Below, in pieces: positions 58,496-64,000 of a stretch of DNA of 64,000 nucleotides. Both the position numbers and the translations under genes were made by a program. The stretch comes from Saprospira sp. CCB-QB6. GTDB lineage: Bacteria > Bacteroidota > Bacteroidia > Chitinophagales > Saprospiraceae. The first letter of the stretch is position 1. Each line of letters begins with the position of its first letter. The notes below the pieces were generated by a model. It made no database searches. It was given only the letters and a program-made list of their open reading frames with translations, and was not told the DNA's origin. Location: contig NZ_CP116808.1 of NCBI RefSeq assembly GCF_028464065.1, positions 2,943,501-3,007,500 on the forward strand, written 5' to 3'.

Positions 58496-60031
58496 ATGAA
58501 AAAACTATTGCTGCTTAGTTTGGCTGGCCTCTTACTAGCTACAACTGCTTGCAAACGCGAACAGCGCTCTCAGTCTACGGGCTGGGGATATAACTCGCAA
58601 GAATGGGGTGGTTTTGAAAAACTCCCTAACTATAAAGGCCAGATTACTGGACCTAATCTCGTTCTCATTGAAGGGGGTACCTTCAATATGGGACAAACCG
58701 AAGAAGATGTCATGAAAGACTACCGAGCTGCCCCTCGTCGTCAATCATTGGCAAGCTTCTATATGGATGAAACAGAGGTGACCAATATCGACTGGTTGGA
58801 ATATCTCTACTATCTCCGCCGGGTATACCCCTCTATGCCTCAAGTGCATCTGCAGGCCCTACCCGATACCCTAGCTTGGCTAGATGAACTTTCTTATAAT
58901 ACCCCTTATGTAGAAAACTATTTGCGCCACCCCGCCTATGAGGATTATCCCGTAGTAGGCGTTACTTGGTTGCAAGCTAATGAATTCTGTAAGTGGCGCT
59001 CTGACCGTGTGAATGAGATGTTGCTTATTGAACAAGGTAAAATTGATCCTAGTTCTATCGAAGGTCAACAAGGAGAAAATACCTTTAGCACGGGCTCTTA
59101 CCTCTCTGGTATTTACCAAACAGAAGCTGGTCCCAAACCTGCGGTAAACCCTGCTACTGGCGAGGAACGTGCCGTACGCTTTGAAGATGGTATCATGCTT
59201 CCCGAATATCAATTACCCACTGAAGCCCAATGGGAATTTGCTGCACTAGCCCTTGTAGGTAACCAAAGTGCCGCTCGTGATGAAAATATCACTGACCGTC
59301 GTATCTACCCTTGGGATGGAACTACCGTCCGCTACCCTCAACATGGCCGCTACCAAGGAGCTATCGTAGCTAACTTTAAGCGTGGCCGTGGTGACTATAT
59401 GGGTATGTCTGGCGCACTAAATGATAATGCGAGTATTACCGCTCCCGTACGCTCATTTGTACCCAATGATTTTGGTTTATATAATATGGCCGGAAATGTT
59501 AACGAATGGGTACGTGACGTTTATCGCCCAACAACTTCACTTACGCTTGAAGATAATAACGAATTGAATAGTTTCCGTGGTAACGTCTTTACTCAAGTGG
59601 AGCGTAACAGCAACGGTACTCCCGTTGGTGTAGATAGCCTCGGACGTCTTAAGTACAAACCTCTAGACGACAATGAGATCAAAGATCGCCGCAACTTTAC
59701 CAAGTCTAATGTAATTAACTATGGTGACGGTGATATCGAGTCTCGCCTAAATTATGGCGATACTAAATTAAATAACGAAACTAAGCACATGTACCAATTC
59801 GGTAAGCACTCTCTTATCTCTGATAAAGCCCGTGTTTACAAAGGTGGTTCTTGGGCCGATCGCGCTTACTGGCTATCTCCTGGTCAGCGTCGCTTCCTAG
59901 ACGAAGATAAAGCTTCTGCTACTATCGGTTTCCGTTGTTCTATGTTGCGTGTGGGCTCTCCCTCTGGTAACCGCTTCAAAGGTGGAAACCAAATCAAAAC
60001 GCGCAAAAAACGCACAAAACGTAAGTTCTAA
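58496..60031 (+). CDS. gldJ: Gliding motility lipoprotein GldJ
   Basis: A 511-aa lipoprotein, signal MKKLLLLSLAGLLLATTAC (ATG at 58496; a TTG three codons earlier is rejected). It has a formylglycine-generating-enzyme (SUMF1-like) fold: LVLIEGGTFNMGQTEEDVM, SFYMDETEVTNIDWLEYLYYL, YPVVGVTWLQANEFCKWRSDRVNEML, LPTEAQWEFAALA, NDFGLYNMAGNVNEWVRDVY, KGGSWADRAYWLSPGQRRFLDEDKASATIGFRCSM. GldJ is required for gliding and stabilises GldK, the ring component of the T9SS; it has no sulfatase-activating role. The C-terminal basic tail (KTRKKRTKRKF) is typical. Terminator follows. Confidence 0.95.
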   Translation: MKKLLLLSLAGLLLATTACKREQRSQSTGWGYNSQEWGGFEKLPNYKGQITGPNLVLIEGGTFNMGQTEEDVMKDYRAAPRRQSLASFYMDETEVTNIDWLEYLYYLRRVYPSMPQVHLQALPDTLAWLDELSYNTPYVENYLRHPAYEDYPVVGVTWLQANEFCKWRSDRVNEMLLIEQGKIDPSSIEGQQGENTFSTGSYLSGIYQTEAGPKPAVNPATGEERAVRFEDGIMLPEYQLPTEAQWEFAALALVGNQSAARDENITDRRIYPWDGTTVRYPQHGRYQGAIVANFKRGRGDYMGMSGALNDNASITAPVRSFVPNDFGLYNMAGNVNEWVRDVYRPTTSLTLEDNNELNSFRGNVFTQVERNSNGTPVGVDSLGRLKYKPLDDNEIKDRRNFTKSNVINYGDGDIESRLNYGDTKLNNETKHMYQFGKHSLISDKARVYKGGSWADRAYWLSPGQRRFLDEDKASATIGFRCSMLRVGSPSGNRFKGGNQIKTRKKRTKRKF

Positions 60032-60052
60032 GCCTAGCTAACACTTACCCCT

Positions 60053-60086
60053 AAGGTCCAATTCTTTTTAGAGTTGGACCTTTTTT
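60053..60086 (+). terminator. gldJ terminator
   Basis: AAGGTCCAA...TTGGACCTT then TTTTATTT, 22 bp after the stop. Confidence 0.82.
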
Positions 60087-60093
60087 ATTTTTT

Positions 60094-60207
60094 TGGGCCT
60101 CCCGCCTTCGGCGGGCGCTACGTTTCGGGGCTCGCAGGTCTGCTCGGCCCTTCGCCGCCTCTGGCGGCTCGGTCTGGCCTGCGGCCACCCCTACACATCG
60201 CTAGGCC
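60094..60207 (+). repeat. GC-rich modular repeat, copy 22 (subtype A)
   Basis: GGGCCTCCCGCC-TTC-GGCGGGCGCTACG, GGGGCTCGCAGGTCTGC-TCGGCCC, TTCGCCGCC-TCT-GGCGGC, TCGGTCTGGCC, TGCGGCC, ACCCCTACAC, ATCGCTAGGCC. One G is missing from the opening GGGG. It follows the gldJ terminator; the rest of 60032-60348 has no gene. Confidence 0.9.
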
Positions 60208-60348
60208 ATTTGCCCCGCTTCTTCGCTCCAAAATCTACCGAATAAAGCGTGACGGAAGAAGAAAAAGCAACTCTATAGAACTGAGTTCTAAAGCAAAACT
60301 CGTATTTTTAGCGAGCCAAAATTATCTATTAGTCCACAATTTTTTTCT

Positions 60349-61233
60349 ATGATTGATTATCAAACGCTACTGACCAACCTCTTTAATATGGTAATGGAGT
60401 ATGCCCCTCGGCTGATTTTAGCCCTGGCCTTACTCTATTTTGGCCTCAAAATTATCGGCCAAGGGATGAAGCTGATTAACAATCTGCTGAAAAAGAATGA
60501 TTTTGATAAAGACCTTCGCCCCTTTATTATTAGCCTAGTTTCGGCAGCACTCAAGATCCTTTTGGCCATTTCTGTAGTCGATATTGTAGGCGTAGAAACA
60601 ACCTCTTTTGTCGCCGTTTTGGCTTCTATTGGTTTTGCCGTAGGTTTGGCCCTACAAGGTAGCTTGAGCAATATCTCTAGCGGTATTCTTATACTGATTT
60701 TTAAACCCTTCCGAACAGGAGATATGGTCCGTGCTGGCGAGTATATGGGCCGAGTCAAGGAAATACAGATTTTTAATACCATTCTAGAAACTTTAGACCA
60801 TCGCCGCATCGTCATTCCCAATAAACTATTGACCGATGAAGCCCTAGAAAATATTTCGGCCGCTGGAATTATCCGCGTATCCGCCCCCGTGGGCATTAGC
60901 TATTCTGCAGATATTGACCAGGCTCGCCGAGTGGCCCGAGAAGTGATCGCCGGCTGCCCTTTTGCCGTCTCTGATAGCGCCTACCAACATCAAGTGAATG
61001 TATTGGCCCTAGGTGCCTCTTCTGTAGACTTAGAGGTTTGGGTTTGGGCCAAAGCCGATGATTATTGGGAAACCCTATTTTATATGGAGGAATACCTCAA
61101 AAAAGCTTTTGATAAGGCTGGAATCGAAATTCCCTTTTCTCAGGTGGATGTCAATTTTAAGCCCAGTTCAGAATATCGCTTGTCGGTAGATACTGTGGTC
61201 CAGCAAAAAGGAGGACAGAAAGAGCATGAATAG
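60349..61233 (+). CDS. MscS-type mechanosensitive channel
   Basis: A 294-aa inner-membrane channel that opens on osmotic downshock. Three membrane helices at the N-terminus; the pore helix and beta-domain signature read AVLASIGFAVGLALQGSLSNISSGILILIFKPFRTGDMVRAG, followed by IQIFNTILETLDHRRIVIPN and the C-terminal GISYSADIDQARRVAREVI. The length matches the small MscS class. It is the first gene of an operon: its last 8 bp overlap the DUF4956 gene. Only one short leader separates it from GC-rich copy 22. Confidence 0.95.
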   Translation: MIDYQTLLTNLFNMVMEYAPRLILALALLYFGLKIIGQGMKLINNLLKKNDFDKDLRPFIISLVSAALKILLAISVVDIVGVETTSFVAVLASIGFAVGLALQGSLSNISSGILILIFKPFRTGDMVRAGEYMGRVKEIQIFNTILETLDHRRIVIPNKLLTDEALENISAAGIIRVSAPVGISYSADIDQARRVAREVIAGCPFAVSDSAYQHQVNVLALGASSVDLEVWVWAKADDYWETLFYMEEYLKKAFDKAGIEIPFSQVDVNFKPSSEYRLSVDTVVQQKGGQKEHE

Positions 61234-61924
61234 TTTATACGAAAGGCTGCAGCTATATGGCCAAGATTTGCTCAATAGCATTCACCCCATTGATCTGGTC
61301 ATCAATTTATTGTTAGTCACTTTACTGAGCTGGCTTTTGGCCACTATTTATGTGCGCTATGGCAGAACGCTATCTAATCGCAAGCGATTTGCTGCCAATT
61401 TTATGCCTTTGGCCCTTACCACTATGCTCGTTATGTTGATTGTTAAATCTTCTTTGACGCTTTCCTTGGGATTGGTGGGTGCGCTTTCTATTGTGCGCTT
61501 TAGAGCGGCGATTAAGGAGCCAGAAGAGCTTAGTTATTTGTTTATTGTGATTGGTTTGGGCCTAGCGGCTGGGGCCAATCAGCCCTTTTTGGCGCTGATC
61601 TTATTTAGCTTTTTGAGTTTGGCCATTTTGGCCAATTACTGGATGCGGTCAGGGGCTTATTACCAAAAAGAGGGAGCGCTTTATTTGGAGTTGCGAACCG
61701 ATTTGGAAGAGCCCGTTTTGATTGAGCAAAGTCTAAAAAAAATATTGGGACCCAAATTACAGCTTCGCCGAATGGATGCGCTAGGAGAGGGGATGGGCTT
61801 GGAGCTTTCTTTTTCTTTGCCCGCTTGTGAAACGGCCCAATTGGAAGCGGCCCAAAAAGCGCTGCAAGCGCTTTCTGCGAATACGAGCTTTTTGGTGGTG
61901 GCCCAAACGGATCTGCCACTTTAA
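61226..61924 (+). CDS. DUF4956 membrane protein
   Basis: A 232-aa protein with four or five membrane helices (IDLVINLLLVTLLSWLLATIY, LTTMLVMLIVKSSLTLSLGLVGA, LFIVIGLGLAAGANQPFLALILFSFLSLAILA). The family hallmark is GALSIVRFRAAIKEPEELSYLF. A cytosolic C-terminal domain follows. DUF4956 proteins are typically encoded next to VTC-domain polyphosphate-polymerase proteins, as here. RBS GGAGG at 61210 lies within the end of the MscS gene; the 8-bp overlap points to coupling. Confidence 0.92.
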   Translation: MNSLYERLQLYGQDLLNSIHPIDLVINLLLVTLLSWLLATIYVRYGRTLSNRKRFAANFMPLALTTMLVMLIVKSSLTLSLGLVGALSIVRFRAAIKEPEELSYLFIVIGLGLAAGANQPFLALILFSFLSLAILANYWMRSGAYYQKEGALYLELRTDLEEPVLIEQSLKKILGPKLQLRRMDALGEGMGLELSFSLPACETAQLEAAQKALQALSANTSFLVVAQTDLPL

Positions 61925-61950
61925 GATTGGTCTAGGGGAGCGAAGCGACC

Positions 61951-62064
61951 GGCCTAGCGATGTGTAGGGGTGGCCGCAGGCCAGACCGAGCCGCCAGAGG
62001 CGGCGAAGGGCCGAGCAGACCTGCGAGCCCCGAAACGTAGCGCCCGCCGAAGGCGGGAGGCCCC
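61951..62064 (-). repeat. GC-rich modular repeat, copy 23 (subtype A)
   Basis: Reverse strand GGGGCCTCCCGCCTTCGGCG, GGCGCTACG, GGGGCTCGCAGGTCTGC-TCGGCCC, TTCGCCGCC-TCT-GGCGGC, TCGGTCTGGCC, ACCCCTACAC, ATCGCTAGGCC; GTCGCTTCGCTCC follows. It sits inside the MscS/DUF4956/VTC gene group and ends 22 bp before the VTC start, so it would be inside that mRNA. Nearly identical to copy 22. Confidence 0.9.
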
Positions 62065-62086
62065 AAAAAAATATAAAAGTATCTGA

Positions 62087-62755
62087 ATGTCTTTAAAAGA
62101 GCAAACGGCTTGGCGATACGAGCGTAAGTATGTAGTTTTAGGGTATCGGCCGGCAGAAATAGAGATTTTGCTGCGGCAGTTGCCTTTTGCTTGGCGGAGA
62201 CAGCATGCGCCTCGTTGGCTGCACAATATTTATTTTGACAGTATGGATTGGCATTGTTATCGGGCCAATTTGGCGGGTAGCAGTCAGCGCTATAAGTATC
62301 GTTTGCGTTTTTATGGGCCTTGGCAGAATGCTTGGCAGCCGGGGCGTTTGGAGTTGAAGCAAAAAGCTGGAGAGCTGGGGCAAAAGCAGATTTGGGCCTT
62401 GCCTAATTTGGATGTTAACTCGCCAAAAATGCAATTGGCGGCTATGCTTGAGCATAGTTTGCACAAAGGTTATTCTTGGGCCCCAAAAATCTATAATTGT
62501 TATTATAGGCAGTATTATTCGGCTTTGGATGGGCGTTTGCGTTTGACCTTGGATAGTCAGCAAGCGGCCATGGCTATTTGGCCTAGTTCTTATTGGCAGC
62601 CTAGAGGAAAAAGGCCAATGCAGGGCTTAATTTTGGAGTTGAAATATGCTGAGGAAGAGGCTGCTTTGGCAGAAGAATTGGCGCTGCAAATACCTTTTCG
62701 CTTGAGTAAAAACTCGAAGTATATACAGGCGGTACAGCAATCTTATCGCCTTTAA
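62087..62755 (+). CDS. VTC-domain (polyphosphate polymerase-like) protein
   Basis: A 222-aa soluble tunnel-fold protein of the VTC/CYTH-like group. Basic and acidic tunnel residues typical of the family are visible: WRYERKYVVLG (ErKy, near residue 10), WLHNIYFDSMDWHCYRANLAGSSQRYKYRLRFYG (residues 40-75; 'nvYfDt.~...y......~~R.K.R.R.Y'), GRLELKQKAG (near 87, the 'E.K.k' motif), LRLTLDSQ and LILELKYAEEEA ('lvE.Ky'). VTC4 makes polyphosphate in fungi; bacterial homologues beside DUF4956 are thought to do similar chemistry. It is separated from DUF4956 by a GC-rich repeat. Confidence 0.88.
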   Translation: MSLKEQTAWRYERKYVVLGYRPAEIEILLRQLPFAWRRQHAPRWLHNIYFDSMDWHCYRANLAGSSQRYKYRLRFYGPWQNAWQPGRLELKQKAGELGQKQIWALPNLDVNSPKMQLAAMLEHSLHKGYSWAPKIYNCYYRQYYSALDGRLRLTLDSQQAAMAIWPSSYWQPRGKRPMQGLILELKYAEEEAALAEELALQIPFRLSKNSKYIQAVQQSYRL

Positions 62756-62764
62756 AAATAAGTT

Positions 62765-63508
62765 ATGGCAAAGAAAACGAAGAAAATTGCGAAGGAAGAT
62801 CGTCTGATTGAGTTGGAGGTGCAGAAGGCGGCCCAAGCGTATTTGGAGCATTATTATAAGACACAGGAACGGCCAAAAGTGCTTTATTCTAATTTGGAGG
62901 AGCGGACCAAGCACAAGTATGGGATGAAGCGAGCGGATGGACTTTTAGCCTATCCGATGAGTCGGAGCAAGGCCTATGTAGTGTCGATGGAAGCCAAATC
63001 GCACAAAACCTTAAAAGCATTAAAGCCGTATCGAATAGATAAGCTTTGGATAAAAGATAGTTTTTGGCATGGTTTGCTATTTACGATTTTATCTGGAGTT
63101 ATGTTTTTTGTTTGGCGGATGACCGAAGAGTCTTTTTGGATTCGCTTTATGATTCCTTTGGGGGTACTTTTGGGGGCTTCTGCGCTTTACGCCTACATTT
63201 TTAGAAATAGCTACAAATATCAAGAGATGAAGGTGATTCATCAGGTCTTTCAATATCCTGCAAATGAGCAATGGTTATCCTTGTCTAATGATTCTTTTGA
63301 GATGATTGATCCAAAATTGCAGGACAACCTAATTAAAATTTGTAAGGCTAGGGGAGTTGGTGTACTTATGGTAGATCCCAAAAAAAATGTGGCCATGGTT
63401 CATGGCCCTAAAAAGCGAGGAAAACGCTGGTTTGGTGATTATTTGCACTTCTATCATGCAGAAGATGATATTCGAAAACAATTGGGATTGAAAATAAAGC
63501 AAAAATAA
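62765..63508 (+). CDS. Membrane protein with PD-(D/E)XK nuclease-like motif
   Basis: A 247-aa protein starting 9 bp after the VTC gene. N-terminal part: KAAQAYLEHYYKTQERPKVL, then MKRADGLLAYPMSRSKAYVVSMEAKSHKTLKAL, in which D58 and E76-x-K78 fit the D...ExK catalytic pattern of restriction-endonuclease folds ('aDgll.~......~vve.Kas'). Two membrane helices follow (FWHGLLFTILSGVMFFVWRM and FWIRFMIPLGVLLGASALYAYIF), then ARGVGVLMVDPKKNVAMVHGPKKRGKRW, a piece that resembles the later strands of such folds. So the nuclease core may be split by a membrane hairpin. I do not recognise the family by name. Function with the polyphosphate-type module is unknown. Confidence 0.6.
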   Translation: MAKKTKKIAKEDRLIELEVQKAAQAYLEHYYKTQERPKVLYSNLEERTKHKYGMKRADGLLAYPMSRSKAYVVSMEAKSHKTLKALKPYRIDKLWIKDSFWHGLLFTILSGVMFFVWRMTEESFWIRFMIPLGVLLGASALYAYIFRNSYKYQEMKVIHQVFQYPANEQWLSLSNDSFEMIDPKLQDNLIKICKARGVGVLMVDPKKNVAMVHGPKKRGKRWFGDYLHFYHAEDDIRKQLGLKIKQK

Positions 63509-63694
63509 CTACTATTTGTGACATTGGTTGATTCTTTAGTGTGCTGATTTGTTTTAAAAAATAGAATAGAAAAGCGTACCTTATGTGACGGCCAATAGTC
63601 TATAGCTGAAACTAAGCTCAGCAGCTTAATTTATAACTAATTACATCCGAAATAGAATTCGGATTATAGTATATATTTTTCAGATCTAAAAGTG

Positions 63695-63702
63695 TAACTT
63701 TG
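63695..63702 (+). promoter_or_regulatory. Candidate -7 element of the MORN-type gene
   Basis: TAACTTTG fits TAnnTTTG, 40 bp before the ATG at 63742. The region 63509-63741 has no other feature I can support. Confidence 0.45.
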
Positions 63703-63741
63703 CGGGAATATCTGCTCTAACATTCTATAAACAAGCAAATT

Positions 63742-64000
63742 ATGCGTTATTTTATATATTCATTTTGCGCGATTCTCTGTTGCAGCACTTTTTCTGTTCT
63801 TCATGCTCAACGAGAGGTCAAGGAAGAATGGCCTAATGGTCAAACCAAGGCTAAAGGTCAACTTAATGCAGAAAACAGAAAAGTAGGTAATTGGGAATAT
63901 TTCTATGAAAATGGCAATAAAGAAGCTGAGGGTAATTATAATGGCCGTTCTATTTCCAAAACTATAGAGGTCTGTAAAAAATCTAAACGTAGCGCATTGG
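63742..64000 (+). CDS. MORN-repeat (YwqK-like) exported protein, N-terminal part
   Basis: My translation gives MRYFIYSFCAILCCSTFSVL, then HAQREVKEEWPNGQTKAKGQLNAENRKVGNWEYFYENGNKEAEGNYNGRS. A signal peptide is followed by MORN-type repeats ('~~~~yYenG~~~~eG~y~~g~~~G.W..Y'). Such proteins, often called YwqK-like, are common exported proteins of Bacteroidota with unknown function. The right edge of the window cuts the gene. The last residues (ISKTIEVCKKSKRSAL) no longer follow the repeat; this may be a real change or a frameshift near 63950, which I cannot decide. Confidence 0.7.
   Translation, partial: MRYFIYSFCAILCCSTFSVLHAQREVKEEWPNGQTKAKGQLNAENRKVGNWEYFYENGNKEAEGNYNGRSISKTIEVCKKSKRSAL

Noticed and set aside
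2043-62064. Insertion sequences as the source of the repeats
   Set aside because: No copy contains a transposase fragment, and I see no consistent target-site duplications by eye. The families could still be moved by an enzyme encoded elsewhere.

Overview
This window is from a Bacteroidota genome, most likely Saprospira or a close relative in the Saprospiria. The evidence is type IX secretion (T9SS) and gliding genes (PorV, PorU, a PorP/SprF-like protein, GldJ), secreted proteases with C-terminal T9SS-type domains, many short-signal lipoproteins, and TAnnTTTG-type promoter motifs. The genus is inference. Coding density is moderate. The genes are mostly housekeeping and envelope genes, separated by intergenic spaces packed with repeats. 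I saw no rRNA, tRNA, transposase, phage or Cas gene.

Layout. 1-1.7 kb: ychF (cut by the left edge) and a KAS III-like synthase. 1.7-5.4 kb: an AT-rich, repeat-filled accessory stretch with a small lipoprotein and a SUKH/SMI1-like protein. 5.4-15 kb: TrmH-like methyltransferase, glutaryl-CoA-type dehydrogenase, subtilase 1, a 796-aa repeat protein with an OmpA-like end, and a run of small exported proteins including a catalytically degenerate M48 homologue. 15-17.7 kb: Cys-motif protein, AraC regulator, and a nine-unit 41-bp tandem array. 17.7-25.8 kb: HhH/outer-membrane protein with a PorQ/PorV-like barrel, lipA, a barrel protein, ftsK. 26-37.3 kb: TPR-CHAT membrane protein, LRR-subtilase fusion, tpiA, SanA-like protein, subtilase 3, L,D-transpeptidase. 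37.7-45.5 kb: OmpA protein, DUF3137, a cytochrome c/SCO/lipoprotein/AlkD cluster, CpcT-like protein, 600-aa acyl-CoA dehydrogenase. 45.7-51.3 kb: radical SAM/DinB/LRR operon, 1.1 kb of repeats, a Cys/Met-metabolism PLP enzyme, DUF1015. 51.5-60 kb: porV, porU, PorP/SprF-like, gldJ. 60.3-63.5 kb: MscS, DUF4956, VTC-domain and PD-(D/E)XK-like membrane protein, then a MORN-type gene cut by the right edge.

How the genes work together. The window holds both the exporter and probable cargo of the T9SS: PorU/PorV form the surface sortase (attachment complex), GldJ and the PorP/SprF-like protein belong to the motor and adhesin side, and the subtilases end in T9SS-type C-terminal domains. The MscS/DUF4956/VTC genes probably form a membrane-linked polyphosphate or stress module.

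The most unusual content is non-coding. At least four dispersed repeat families fill almost every gap. The main one is a GC-rich, about 110-160 bp modular element with 23 copies here (about one per 2.8 kb), never inside a gene. It has a fixed scaffold, variable palindromic slots, and ends that covary between subtypes (GGCCT...AGGCC versus GGCCC...GGGCC). Its T-run/GGGG edge is often placed within 4-25 bp of a stop codon. Two further families are paired hairpins with a TTnnAA core (REPIN-like), in one case inserted inside the GC-rich element. I could not test any of this by search or folding.
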